Below are positions 9,292 through 19,480 of a stretch of DNA of 64,000 bases, in pieces. The stretch comes from UBA4656 sp002405525 (GTDB taxonomy: Bacteria > Pseudomonadota > Gammaproteobacteria > Xanthomonadales > Ahniellaceae). The stretch lies in contig DAIMGT010000003.1 of assembly GCA_036723735.1 (NCBI GenBank), positions 1-64,000 on the forward strand. The letters are read 5' to 3'. Position 1 is the stretch's first letter. Each line of letters starts with the position of its first letter. Both the position numbers and the translations under genes were made by a program. The notes under the pieces are model-generated. The model had not been told where the DNA came from and did no database searches. It was given only the letters and a program-made list of their open reading frames with translations.

Positions 9292-9378
9292 TGTGGGAGC
9301 GAGCAGCGCTCGCGACCGCAGCAACCGGTCCCGCCGCGAGCTTCAATGTCGCGGTCGCGAGCGCTGCTCGCTCCCACA
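9292..9378. repeat. REP-like inverted repeat, copy 1
   Basis: Two 28-bp arms (9292-9319 and 9351-9378) are perfect reverse complements around a 31-bp spacer. Each arm starts TGTGGGAGCGAGCAGCGC and itself contains a small GAGC-AGC-GCTC palindrome. A near-identical element is at 13133-13221. It sits between the convergent 3' ends of the LPS block and the rod-like gene, as expected for REP/BIME elements. Confidence 0.85.
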
Positions 9379-9417
9379 GATTCGCCCTATCCGCCCGGGT
9401 GGTGCGGGCGCACGGCT

Positions 9418-9720
9418 TCAGGCCTTGTCGTCGAACAGCGATCCGATCAGCCCGAACGAGGTCTTGATCATCTTCAGGTTGGCCTGGAACTCGTAGCGCG
9501 CGGTCTTCGCCGCCAGCAGGTCCTGCACCAGCGGGATCGCGGGCTGCACGGCCTCCGGCACCACGCGGGAAACGACGCCGCCGCCCTCGACGGTGGTGTT
9601 CTGAACCGCCTGGCGCTGGAAGCCGTCTGTGGCCGCATTGGCCACGTTACCCGCCGCCACCCGTAGTCGGGTCTGCGCGGCGGCGATACCGGAGCGGGCG
9701 ATGTCCTCGATGGCTTTCAT
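9418..9720 (-). CDS. Small flagellar basal-body rod-like protein (FlgB/FlgC-type ends only)
   Basis: 100 residues. The N-terminus (IARSGIAAAQTRLRVAAGNV ANAATDGFQRQ) is the rod-protein signature helix, normally ending N-x-A-N-x-x-T-x-G-(F/Y). The C-terminus (LLAAKTARYEFQANLKMIKT) is the matching rod/hook C-terminal helix. The ~30 residues between are far shorter than in FlgB, FlgC or FlgG, so it is essentially the coiled-coil ends alone. No flagellar gene is nearby. It may be a reduced rod-family protein with a different role. The ATG at 9720 follows GGAGAAGGCCC, a usable ribosome-binding site. Confidence 0.8.
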   Translation of the reverse strand: MKAIEDIARSGIAAAQTRLRVAAGNVANAATDGFQRQAVQNTTVEGGGVVSRVVPEAVQPAIPLVQDLLAAKTARYEFQANLKMIKTSFGLIGSLFDDKA

Positions 9721-9784
9721 GGGCCTTCTCCCGGGGCTCGTCCGGGGTATCGGCCGCGACGGCTGGGACTTGAGGTCGCGTGCA

Positions 9785-9816
9785 GAGAAAAGAAGCCCCG
9801 CGCGAGGCGGGGCTTC
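9785..9816 (-). terminator. Intrinsic terminator of hppA
   Basis: A 10-bp perfect stem (9792-9801 with 9807-9816) with a GCGAG loop is followed on the minus strand by TTTTCTCTGC. It lies 57 bp past the hppA stop, between hppA and the rod-like gene. Confidence 0.85.
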
Positions 9817-9872
9817 CGGGCGTCACCCGGCCGCTGCGGCCTGCGGGTGCCGGCGGCGGCGCGGGGCGGATC

Positions 9873-11957
<2,085 letters not shown>

Positions 11958-12032
11958 GTTCTACTCCCCGAAAAGGTTGAAATGTCTGTCGTTTTTCCGG
12001 CTGTGGCCGCCGGGTCGGTACAAAGCCTGTCG

Positions 12033-12061
12033 ATTGTAGTCGGCCCCCGGAAACCCGGCAA
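12033..12061 (-). promoter_or_regulatory. Sigma70-type promoter of hppA
   Basis: On the minus strand: -35 TTGCCG (12056-12061), 17-bp spacer, -10 TACAAT (12033-12038). Transcription would start near 12026, leaving a ~70-nt leader before the ATG at 11957. Confidence 0.6.
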
Positions 12062-12162
12062 TTCGACCGCCGGTCGGGCTGCGGCAGCCCGGATCGGGCG
12101 AGGCGGCAGCGCCGCGGCTCGGCCGCTGACCTGCGTTCCCGTTGGGTGCGGCACAATGGGCC

Positions 12163-13101
12163 ATGGGGGGCCATCACCACGCGGACGGGCACGACCAGCG
12201 GCATCCCGCCGCCCATCGCGACCCGTACGACCACCACGCCCACGCCGACGGCGCCACGCTGCGCGCGTTCCGCTGGGGCACGGTGCTGAACGTGCTGCTG
12301 GTGGCGGTGCAGGTCGTCGCGGGCCTGGCGCTGGGGTCGATGGCGCTGCTTGCCGACGCCGTGCACAACGTGTCGGACGTGCTCGGCCTGCTGCTGGCCT
12401 GGGGCGCGGCGAAGCTTGCCACCCGCCAGCCGACGCGCCAGCACACCTATGGCCTGGCGCGTTCGACCATCCTCGCCGCGCTGTTCAACGCCACCTTGCT
12501 GCTGTTCGCCTGCGGCGCGCTGGCCTGGGAGAGCTTCACCCGGCTCGGCGACCCGCACCCGGTGCCCGGCTTGCCGGTGATGGCGGTCGCGCTGCTGGCC
12601 TTCTGCGTCAACGCAGGATCAGCCGCGCTGTTCTGGCGCGGCGGGCGGGCCGATGCCAACCAGCGGGGCGCTTTCCTGCATCTGGCGGCGGACGCCGGTG
12701 TGTCGCTGGGCGTGGTGGTCGCGGGCCTTGCGATCCACCTCACCGGCTGGACCTGGCTCGATCCCGCCGCTGGCCTGCTGATCGCCGCCGTGGTGCTGTG
12801 GAGCGGCTGGGACCTGCTGCGCGAATCGATCGATCTCGCGCTGGACGCGGTGCCGCGCGGCATCGACCTCGATGCCATCGACGCCGCCCTGCGAGGCCTG
12901 CCATCGGTGCGCGGCGTGCACGACCTGCACGTGTGGCCGCTGTCGACCACGGTCGCCGCGCTGACCGCGCATGTCGAGCACGACGGCGCCCGCGACACCG
13001 ACGAGCTGCTGCACGCGATCCAGGAATTGCTGGCGCACCGCTTCGGCGTGCGCCACGCGACGATCCAGTTCGAACTGCAGGGCTGCGGAAAGGGCTGCTG
13101 A
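12163..13101 (+). CDS. Cation diffusion facilitator (CzcD/ZitB-like Zn/Cd/Co efflux)
   Basis: 312 residues from ATG 12163; the frame extends to a TTG at 12142 but the ATG opens the His-rich tail directly. Residues 1-35 hold many His (HHHADGHDQRHPAAHRD), a metal-collecting segment. Six helices follow, with the paired transport-site motifs HNVSD in helix II and HLAADA in helix V. The C-terminal cytoplasmic domain (HDLHVWPLSTT ... HATIQFE) is the CDF dimer domain. It exchanges Zn2+ or a similar divalent ion for H+ at the inner membrane. Its 5' end is divergent from hppA; its 3' end faces the REP copy 2. Confidence 0.93.
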   Translation: MGGHHHADGHDQRHPAAHRDPYDHHAHADGATLRAFRWGTVLNVLLVAVQVVAGLALGSMALLADAVHNVSDVLGLLLAWGAAKLATRQPTRQHTYGLARSTILAALFNATLLLFACGALAWESFTRLGDPHPVPGLPVMAVALLAFCVNAGSAALFWRGGRADANQRGAFLHLAADAGVSLGVVVAGLAIHLTGWTWLDPAAGLLIAAVVLWSGWDLLRESIDLALDAVPRGIDLDAIDAALRGLPSVRGVHDLHVWPLSTTVAALTAHVEHDGARDTDELLHAIQELLAHRFGVRHATIQFELQGCGKGC

Positions 13102-13132
13102 ACCGCGCGCCGGCGGTGCGCCGCGCAGCACC

Positions 13133-13221
13133 TGTGGGAGCGAGCATCGCTCGCGACTGCGGCATCGGGTTCCCGCCGCAAGGATCGGGTGCCGCGGTCG
13201 CGAGCGATGCTCGCTCCCACA
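13133..13221. repeat. REP-like inverted repeat, copy 2
   Basis: Arms at 13133-13164 and 13190-13221 match over 32 bp with one mismatch; the spacer is 25 bp. The arm starts TGTGGGAGCGAGCATCGC, so it is the same family as 9292-9378. It fills part of the 308-bp gap between the convergent CDF and lipoprotein genes; the rest of that gap (13222-13409) shows nothing I recognise. Confidence 0.85.
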
Positions 13222-13409
13222 CGGCTCCGGTGCCACCCGATCACAGGGTGCAATGCGCGCGGCGAGTTGCGACCGGTGATCGCGCCAGGCGTCGCGGCGC
13301 GATTCGCTGCGCTCATCGCACCGTTGGTGTTTGTCGACATGGTGGCGCCGCCGGGACGACGCGCCGTTCGCCGACCGGCAAGGCGGCCGGCAAACGACGA
13401 CCACGGAAA

Positions 13410-13838
13410 TCAGGGCTTTTCGGCCTTTTCTGTTTCCTCGATGACGTCTTTCAGGTCGTTGCGGTGGCGGTAGTCGCACCGCTTTTCGACCGACACCGTG
13501 CGCAAGGCTTCGTATTCACCCCTCAGACGCGCGTATTCCGACGCCTCGGGGCCATCACCACCTTCGAGAGCGAACAACGCCGGCCAGAACAGGATAAGGC
13601 CGACGCCCATCTGCCACTTGTCGGCATCCGCGTCCTTTTTCAGCGACTGGTAAAGCTCGATCGAACGACGCTCAACATGCGCGCTTTCGTCGATGATCTG
13701 GTCGCAATCCCACCCTCTGTACTGCGCTGGAGAAACGTAGGCAGCGCTGATCTTCTTTGGATCCGACGCGCAGCCCGTGACACCAACAACGACGGCCGCG
13801 AGTGCCGCCAACGCAAGTTTCCGACTGATCATTTCCAT
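13410..13838 (-). CDS. Small lipoprotein of unknown function
   Basis: 142 residues from ATG 13838 (a second ATG at 13832 is possible). A lipobox is clear: hydrophobic LALAALAAVVVGVTGCAS, with lipidation at Cys near residue 23. The mature part keeps a WDCDQI motif, a helical stretch rich in charged residues, a hydrophobic GVGLILFWPALFAL segment and a closing KRCDYR. This Tyr/Asp-Cys-x-Gln plus 'FWPA' layout is shared by small proteobacterial lipoproteins, some in prophages, without known role. Its base composition is slightly less GC-rich than that of its neighbours, which may hint at transfer. Confidence 0.75.
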   Translation of the reverse strand: MEMISRKLALAALAAVVVGVTGCASDPKKISAAYVSPAQYRGWDCDQIIDESAHVERRSIELYQSLKKDADADKWQMGVGLILFWPALFALEGGDGPEASEYARLRGEYEALRTVSVEKRCDYRHRNDLKDVIEETEKAEKP

Positions 13839-14009
13839 TCCCCTGATCGTGATTGAGCTCCAAGCCGTCTGCGGTCCTTAGCACCCCCGACGGCGCATCG
13901 AGCGTACAGCGGACGGTGGGGCGCGCCAAGCGCGTTCCCGCTGCTGCGGCGCGCCACGGCGGCTCAGGTAGGCTGGCGACTCCGTGGGGAAAAGTTCGAT
14001 CGTCCGACC

Positions 14010-15299
14010 CTACTTATCCGCGATCGAATACCCCGCCAGCTTCTTTTTCACCGCTTTGAACTTCGGCGTCGCATACGCCGGCAGCCCATCCTTGCTCCAG
14101 CGCGGGAAGGCCTCGCCCTGGATCAGGGGCGCGAGGTAGCGGCGGGCGGCGGGGGTGATGCCGTAGCCGTCCTCGCGGATGAAGCCGGCGGGCATCTTCT
14201 TTTCGTGGTTGGCGATCTGCGCGAGCGGGGCGGGCTCGACGGTCCAGCGGTACGGCGCGCTGGCGCGGCGGCGGATCACCGGCATCACCGCGTTCATGCC
14301 GGCGATTGCGTATTCGACCGCCGCGCGGCCCACCGCCGCGGCCTGGTCCGCATCGGTCTTCGACGCCACGTGACGCGCGCTGCGCTGCAGGTAATCGGCG
14401 ACCGACCAGTGGTTCTTGTAGCCGAGTTTCGTGGTCACCAGTTGCGCGATCTGCGGGCCGACGCCGCCGAGCTGCACGTGGCCGAAGGCGTCCTTGCCGC
14501 CGGCCGCGGCGAGGAAGCGGCCGGCGGGCGGCTTCAGGCCTTCGCTGACCGCCACCGCGCACCAGCCGACGCGCTCGACGCAGGCCTTCACCGCGGCGAG
14601 GAAGCGCGCCTCGTCGAACGGCACCTCGGGAAACAGGATCAGGTGGGGGGCCTCGTCCGGCTTGCGGCCGGCCAGGCCGGCGGCGGCGGCGATCCAGCCC
14701 GCGTGGCGGCCCATCACCTCCATCACGAACACCTTGGTGCTGCTCTCGGCCATCGAGCGCACGTCGAGCGCGGCCTCGCGCATCGACACCGCGGTGAACT
14801 TGGCCACCGATCCGAACCCGGGGCAGGTGTCGGTGACCACGAGGTCGTTGTCGACGGTCTTGGGCACGCCGATGCAGTGGATGGGGAAACCCAGTTCCGC
14901 GCTGATCTTCGAGATCTTGTTCGAGGTGTCGGCGGAATCGTTGCCGCCGTTGTAGAGGAAGTACCGGATGTCGTGCGCGCGGAACACCGCGACCAGGCGT
15001 TCGTACTGCGCGCGCGAGTCCTCGATGCCCTTCAACTTGAAGCGGCAGGACCCGAAGGCCGCGCCGGGCGTCTGCCCGATGGCGCGCACCTCGGCGTCGC
15101 TGAGCGCGCCGGTGTCGACCAGGTCCTCGCGCAGCGCGCCGATGATGCCGTTGCGCGCGGCGTAGACGCGGCCGATCCTGCCGCGTGAGCGGCGGGCCGC
15201 CTGGATCACGGCCGCGGCGGTGGCGTTGATCACGGCGGTGGGGCCGCCGGACTGGGCATAGAGCAGGTTGCCGGGTGCGTTGCGGACGGTGCGGGCCAT
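14010..15299 (-). CDS. pfp: PPi-dependent 6-phosphofructokinase
   Basis: 429 residues from ATG 15299. It phosphorylates fructose-6-phosphate to fructose-1,6-bisphosphate using PPi, reversibly, in the cytosol. The PPi type is shown by GGNDS (Asp where ATP enzymes have Gly) and by PKTVDND (Lys replacing the Gly of ATP-PFK PGTIDND). The catalytic MGRHAGW is also present. Larger than ATP-PFK (~320 residues), as expected. It is separated from the divergent adk by 185 bp. Together with HppA it suggests PPi is an energy currency here; Xanthomonads are known to rely on PPi-PFK. Confidence 0.95.
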   Translation of the reverse strand: MARTVRNAPGNLLYAQSGGPTAVINATAAAVIQAARRSRGRIGRVYAARNGIIGALREDLVDTGALSDAEVRAIGQTPGAAFGSCRFKLKGIEDSRAQYERLVAVFRAHDIRYFLYNGGNDSADTSNKISKISAELGFPIHCIGVPKTVDNDLVVTDTCPGFGSVAKFTAVSMREAALDVRSMAESSTKVFVMEVMGRHAGWIAAAAGLAGRKPDEAPHLILFPEVPFDEARFLAAVKACVERVGWCAVAVSEGLKPPAGRFLAAAGGKDAFGHVQLGGVGPQIAQLVTTKLGYKNHWSVADYLQRSARHVASKTDADQAAAVGRAAVEYAIAGMNAVMPVIRRRASAPYRWTVEPAPLAQIANHEKKMPAGFIREDGYGITPAARRYLAPLIQGEAFPRWSKDGLPAYATPKFKAVKKKLAGYSIADK

Positions 15300-15484
15300 G
15301 GGCGTGCCGGGTCGGGTCGGGTGGCGCGAGCCTAAACCGGGCGTCGGCCGGCGTCGATGGCACGGCGCCCGCGACCACGCTCGCAATTGACCCGGCGCCG
15401 GCCGGCCGCTAGGTTGGCCGCTGACATCAACTCCTGCCGGGCGGGGCGGCGGTGGCGCGCCCCGGCCCTCGGAATCCCCCCACC

Positions 15485-16054
15485 ATGCGTATCGTGCTCC
15501 TCGGTGCGCCCGGCTCGGGCAAGGGCACTCAGGCCGCGCGCCTGAAGTCCCGGCGCGGCGTGGCCCACATCTCGACCGGCGATCTGCTGCGCGCCGAAGT
15601 CGCAGCCGGCACCCCGCTCGGGGTGCAGGCCAAGGCGGTGATGGAAGCCGGGCGACTGGTGTCGGACGACATCATGCTCGGCATGCTCGAGAACCGCCTC
15701 GCGCAGCCCGATGCGCAGCCGGGCTTCATCCTCGACGGCTACCCTCGCAATCTCGTGCAGGCCGATGCGCTGGACGGCCTGCTGGCGCGGATCGGCAAGC
15801 CGATCGACGTCGCGGTTCTGCTGCAGGTGGACGACGAGCTGCTGTTCCAGCGTCTCGCCGGCCGCGCGCAGGCCGAAGGCCGCAAGGACGACCATCCGGA
15901 CACGGTGCGCGAGCGGCTGCGGGTGTACGCGGCGCAGACCGCGCCGGTGGTCGATTACTACCGCGGCCGCGGGCAACTCGCCGCGCTGGACGGCGTGGGC
16001 GAGCTGGACGACGTGCAGGCGCGCATCGTCGCCGCGGTCGACGGCCGCCGCTGA
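15485..16054 (+). CDS. adk: Adenylate kinase, short (LID-less) form
   Basis: 189 residues from ATG 15485. It interconverts ATP + AMP with 2 ADP. The P-loop GAPGSGKGTQ opens at residue 7; the AMP site (STGDLLRAEV), DGYPRN and the arginines of the lid hinge are present. The LID is the short form of ~11 residues without the zinc-knuckle insertion, as in Xanthomonadales. It converges with the TusA-like gene with only 13 bp between stops. Confidence 0.95.
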   Translation: MRIVLLGAPGSGKGTQAARLKSRRGVAHISTGDLLRAEVAAGTPLGVQAKAVMEAGRLVSDDIMLGMLENRLAQPDAQPGFILDGYPRNLVQADALDGLLARIGKPIDVAVLLQVDDELLFQRLAGRAQAEGRKDDHPDTVRERLRVYAAQTAPVVDYYRGRGQLAALDGVGELDDVQARIVAAVDGRR

Positions 16055-16067
16055 CCGCGCACCCGGG

Positions 16068-16304
16068 TCAGCCCTGCTCGACCACGAAGCGGAAGGTGTC
16101 GCCCTCGCGGTCCTCGGCCACCAGGCGTCGCCCGCCGCGCGCGCACCATGCCGCCACGTCGACCGGCGACAATGGGTCGGTCGCGAGCAGCAGGATCCGG
16201 CTTCCGGCTGGCCGGCCGTTCAGCGCCGCGCGCGCGGCCAGCACCGGGTGCGGGCAGGGCTGTCCGCGCGCGTCCACCACTTCGCAACCCCTCGCATCGA
16301 CCAT
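16068..16304 (-). CDS. TusA/SirA-like sulfur-carrier family protein
   Basis: 78 residues from ATG 16304. The single-domain fold has the signature Cys-Pro-x-Pro in DARGQPCPHPVLAAR, with the sulfur-carrying Cys at residue 17, and ends FRFVVEQG. TusA-family proteins relay persulfide sulfur for tRNA thiolation, molybdenum-cofactor synthesis or sulfur oxidation; the substrate here is not evident. It is divergent from the 16383 membrane protein gene with 78 bp between. Confidence 0.85.
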   Translation of the reverse strand: MVDARGCEVVDARGQPCPHPVLAARAALNGRPAGSRILLLATDPLSPVDVAAWCARGGRRLVAEDREGDTFRFVVEQG

Positions 16305-16382
16305 GATCCCAGACGCCTTTTCATCGGCGCATGCCAGCATGCCACACAGCCCGCGGCGCGCGTGCCGTAGCGGTGCGGGCGC

Positions 16383-16913
16383 ATGAACGCGCTGCTGTCC
16401 CTGGCGCGCGATCTGCTGCTGTTGCGCCGCGGCCCGCAGGACCTGCCGTACTCGCCGGCGCTGCTCGGCGGGCTGTGCGTGGTCGCGCTGTTGGTCGATC
16501 ACGCGCTGGCCGTGACGCTGGTCGAGGGTGGCGCGCCGATCGGTCGCCTGCTGTTCTCGCTGGCGATGCTGGTCGGGCTGCCCGCGATGGCCCTGCAGAT
16601 GGCCAACCTCGCCGCGCGCTGGGTGCAGACGGCAACCGCGCTGGTCGCCACCGGCATCGTGTTCTCGCTGGTCGCGCTGCCGGTGGTGTCCGGGGTCGGC
16701 CGCCTGCCGGAGGACCCGACGCAGCTGTCGTCGTCGCAGATGGTATTCGGCTGGCTGGCGGTCGTCCTGCTGGTGTGGCAGTTGGCGGTCAAGGGCAGCA
16801 TTTTCCGCCACGCGCTCGGCGTGCCGCTGCGGGCCGGTGTGCTGCTGGCGGTGGCGTTCTTCGCGATCGAACTGGTGCTCGGCGTCGCCCTGTTCGGCGG
16901 CAGTTCGGGCTGA
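16383..16913 (+). CDS. Conserved membrane protein upstream of mpl
   Basis: 176 residues, about four to five hydrophobic helices (for example LLGGLCVVALLVDHALAVTL and AGVLLAVAFFAIELVLGVAL). No catalytic motif. It has a short cytoplasmic start with RDLLLLRRGPQDLPYSPALL. The stop is 20 bp before mpl, so the two are likely cotranscribed, hinting at an envelope role; that is inference only. Confidence 0.8.
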   Translation: MNALLSLARDLLLLRRGPQDLPYSPALLGGLCVVALLVDHALAVTLVEGGAPIGRLLFSLAMLVGLPAMALQMANLAARWVQTATALVATGIVFSLVALPVVSGVGRLPEDPTQLSSSQMVFGWLAVVLLVWQLAVKGSIFRHALGVPLRAGVLLAVAFFAIELVLGVALFGGSSG

Positions 16914-16932
16914 GTCGGCGGGAATCCGGGCC

Positions 16933-18333
16933 GTGCGCATCCACATCCTCGGCATTTGCGGCACCTTCATGGGCGGTCTGGCCGCGCTGGCGCGCGAACA
17001 GGGCCATGCGGTGGAAGGCTCGGACCAGGGCATCTACCCGCCGATGAGCACCCAGCTCGCGGCGCTGGGCATCGCGCTGCGGGAGGCTTACCGCGCGGAA
17101 CACCTGCAGCCCGCGCCCGACCTCGTACTGGTGGGCAACGCGCTCTCGCGCGGCAACCCGGCGGTCGAATACCTGCTCGAAGCGGGGCTGTGCTACGTGT
17201 CCGGGCCGCAGTGGCTGGGCGAATCCGTGCTGCCCGGCCGGCGCGTGCTGGCGGTAGCCGGCACCCACGGCAAGACCACCACCACCGCCCTGCTGGCGCA
17301 CGTTCTCGAATCGGCCGGCCGCGCGCCGGGGTTCCTGGTCGGCGGCGTGCCGGCCAACTTCGGTGTTTCCGCGCGGCTGGGCGGCGGGCCCGACTTCGTG
17401 GTCGAGGCGGACGAGTACGACACCGCGTTCTTCGACAAGCGCTCGAAGTTCGTGCACTACCGGCCGCGGATCGCGGTGCTGAACAATCTGGAGTACGACC
17501 ACGCCGACATCTTCCCCGACGTGGCCGCGATCCAGCGCCAGTTCCACCACCTGGTGCGCATCGTGCCCGCCGGCGGGCGCCTGGTGGTCAACGGCGAGGA
17601 CGATCGGCTCGCCGCGGTGCTGGCGATGGGTTGCTGGACGCCGGTCGAGCGCTTCGCCATCGACCGTGCCGACGTCGAGTGGCGTGCCGAACCGCGGGCC
17701 GCCGACGGCAGCGCCTTCGTGGTCCACCACCGCGGCGTGCCGGTCGGCGAGGCGCGCTGGAACCTGCTCGGCCGGCACAACGTCATGAACGCGCTGGCGG
17801 CCGTCGCCGCCGCGCACGCCGCCGGGGTGGCGGTGGCTGACGCGCTGGCCGCGTTGCCGTCGTTCGCCAGCGCGAAGCGGCGCCTGGAGACGGTGGGCGC
17901 GGCGAACGGGATCACGGTCTACGACGACTTCGCCCACCACCCGACCGCGATCGCCACCACCCTGGCCGGCCTGCGCGCGCGGGTCGGGGCGGCGCGCATC
18001 CTGGTCGGGATGGAGCCGCGCAGCAATTCGATGCGCCTCGGCGCGCATGCCGACGAACTCGCGCCGGCGCTGCGCGACGCCGACCGGGTGCTGTTCCTGC
18101 AGCGGCCGGGACTGCCGTGGGACGCCGCGCGCGTCACCGGCGCGCTGGACAGGCGCGGCGGCACGGCGTCGTCGGTGGATGAACTGTTGGCGGCGCTGGC
18201 GGTCGAAGCCCGTGCCGGGGACCACGTCGTGTTCATGTCCAACGGCGGTTTCGAGAACGCACCAGCGCGTTTCGCGGCCCTGATCGGCGCCGTTGCACCC
18301 GGCGCACCCCCCAACCGGAGCGATGTCCCATGA
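16933..18333 (+). CDS. mpl: UDP-N-acetylmuramate:L-Ala-gamma-D-Glu-meso-Dap ligase
   Basis: 466 residues from GTG 16933, which opens the typical VRIHILGICGTFMGGLAALA. Mpl reattaches the recycled peptidoglycan tripeptide to UDP-MurNAc in the cytoplasm. The ATP P-loop GTHGKTTTTAL is near residue 112, and the Mpl signature EADEYDTAFFDKRSKFVHY is near 157-175. The Mur central and C-terminal domains follow (NLLGRHNVMNALAA; YDDFAHHPTAI). The stop overlaps the next lipoprotein start by 4 bp. Confidence 0.96.
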   Translation: MRIHILGICGTFMGGLAALAREQGHAVEGSDQGIYPPMSTQLAALGIALREAYRAEHLQPAPDLVLVGNALSRGNPAVEYLLEAGLCYVSGPQWLGESVLPGRRVLAVAGTHGKTTTTALLAHVLESAGRAPGFLVGGVPANFGVSARLGGGPDFVVEADEYDTAFFDKRSKFVHYRPRIAVLNNLEYDHADIFPDVAAIQRQFHHLVRIVPAGGRLVVNGEDDRLAAVLAMGCWTPVERFAIDRADVEWRAEPRAADGSAFVVHHRGVPVGEARWNLLGRHNVMNALAAVAAAHAAGVAVADALAALPSFASAKRRLETVGAANGITVYDDFAHHPTAIATTLAGLRARVGAARILVGMEPRSNSMRLGAHADELAPALRDADRVLFLQRPGLPWDAARVTGALDRRGGTASSVDELLAALAVEARAGDHVVFMSNGGFENAPARFAALIGAVAPGAPPNRSDVP

Positions 18334-18806
18334 ATGTCCGCCTCACCCTGCTGTCCCTGTGTGGCGCCGCGTCCCTGGCGGCCTGCGGCGGCGAGACGCC
18401 GCCGGCGCCGGCGAAGGCCGAGCCGGAGCCGATGGCTGCGCCCGCGCCCGTCGCGCCCGCACCCGTCGCCGCGCCCGCACCCGCACCTGTCGAGGCGCCG
18501 GCGCCGGCCCCCGCCAGCGGCGCGCAGGAGAGCTTCGCCACCAAGCAGGCCGCCGCCGCGATCCCGGCCGACGCGATCGGCGGCAGTCCGGTCACCAACA
18601 TGCCGGAGGCCTGGATGCGCGGCAATGAGGCCCTGAAGAAGTACTGCGTGGACAACGACATGGACTGCAGCAACTTCTACACCAAGGAATCACCGGTGGA
18701 GACCGGCGGCTACTGGACCATGCAGTTCTTCGGCGAGGCCGGCGGACAGCCGATGTACGTCGGCGTGCGCGTGTACCCGGACGGCCGGGCCGAAGTGGTG
18801 CGCTGA
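18330..18806 (+). CDS. Lipoprotein with Ala/Pro-rich linker
   Basis: 158 residues from ATG 18330, overlapping mpl. Signal peptide with lipobox (SLAACGGE, lipidated Cys near residue 19), then a ~45-residue Ala/Pro linker of repeating APAPV units, then a ~80-residue globular domain (QESFATKQAA ... WMRGNEALKKYC ... GYWTMQFFGE ... GRAEVVR). Two Cys in that domain (KYCVDNDMDC) could pair. The linker would let the domain reach from the membrane toward the wall. No family recognised; translation coupling to mpl suggests a peptidoglycan-related context. Confidence 0.8.
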   Translation: MNVRLTLLSLCGAASLAACGGETPPAPAKAEPEPMAAPAPVAPAPVAAPAPAPVEAPAPAPASGAQESFATKQAAAAIPADAIGGSPVTNMPEAWMRGNEALKKYCVDNDMDCSNFYTKESPVETGGYWTMQFFGEAGGQPMYVGVRVYPDGRAEVVR

Positions 18807-18814
18807 GCCCGGCG

Positions 18815-19420
18815 ATGACCGCCGCCGCCGCGCCGGCCGGCGAACTGCCGCTGTTCCCGCTGTCGACCGTCCTGTTCCCGGGCGGGCGGCTGGACCTGCG
18901 GATCTTCGAGCCGCGCTACCTGGACATGGTGCGCGAGTGCGCGCGCACCGGGACCGGCTTCGGGGTGTGCCTGATCGTGCGCGGCGTCGAGTCCGGCGCG
19001 CCGGCGGTGCCGGCGGCGGTCGGTACGCTGGCGCGGATCGAGGACTTCAGCACCCTTCCGGACGGTCTGCTCGGCATCGTGGCCCGCGGCGGCGGCCGCT
19101 TCCGCACGTTGCGCACGCGGGTGCGCGACAGCGGACTGGTGGTCGGCGAGGTCGAGCCGCTGGCCGGCGACCCGGGGCTGCCGGTGCCGGCCGAGAGCGG
19201 GGTGCTGGCGACGATCCTGCGACGGCTCGCCGAGCAGGTCGGCGGAGAACTCGGCGCGGCGGACGACGCGCGCTTCGACGACGCGGCGTGGGTGGCCTGG
19301 CGGCTGGCCGAACTGCTGCCGCTGGAGCCGGGCGAGCGGCAACTGCTGCTGCAGGTCGACGACCCCGCTGAGCGTCTGCGGCGGCTGGCGGAGTGGCTGC
19401 CTCGGTTCCAGAGGCACTGA
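18815..19420 (+). CDS. Lon-substrate-binding-domain (LON-SB) protein
   Basis: 201 residues from ATG 18815. The sequence ELPLFPLSTVLFPGGRLDLR followed by IFEPRYLDMV is the hallmark of the PUA-like N-terminal domain of Lon proteases, here without AAA+ or protease parts. Such stand-alone proteins are widespread in proteobacteria with unclear function, perhaps as adaptors. It follows the lipoprotein by 8 bp and converges on hemE. Confidence 0.88.
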   Translation: MTAAAAPAGELPLFPLSTVLFPGGRLDLRIFEPRYLDMVRECARTGTGFGVCLIVRGVESGAPAVPAAVGTLARIEDFSTLPDGLLGIVARGGGRFRTLRTRVRDSGLVVGEVEPLAGDPGLPVPAESGVLATILRRLAEQVGGELGAADDARFDDAAWVAWRLAELLPLEPGERQLLLQVDDPAERLRRLAEWLPRFQRH

Positions 19421-19480
19421 AGGGATCGCGGCGTGGCGTCTTGCGGGTAGGTAAGCCGCCATTTGGCGGGGGCTCTCGCT

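Noticed and set aside
9418..9720. Start of a flagellar operon
   Set aside because: No other flagellar gene within the window and hppA lies directly upstream on the same strand with its own terminator.
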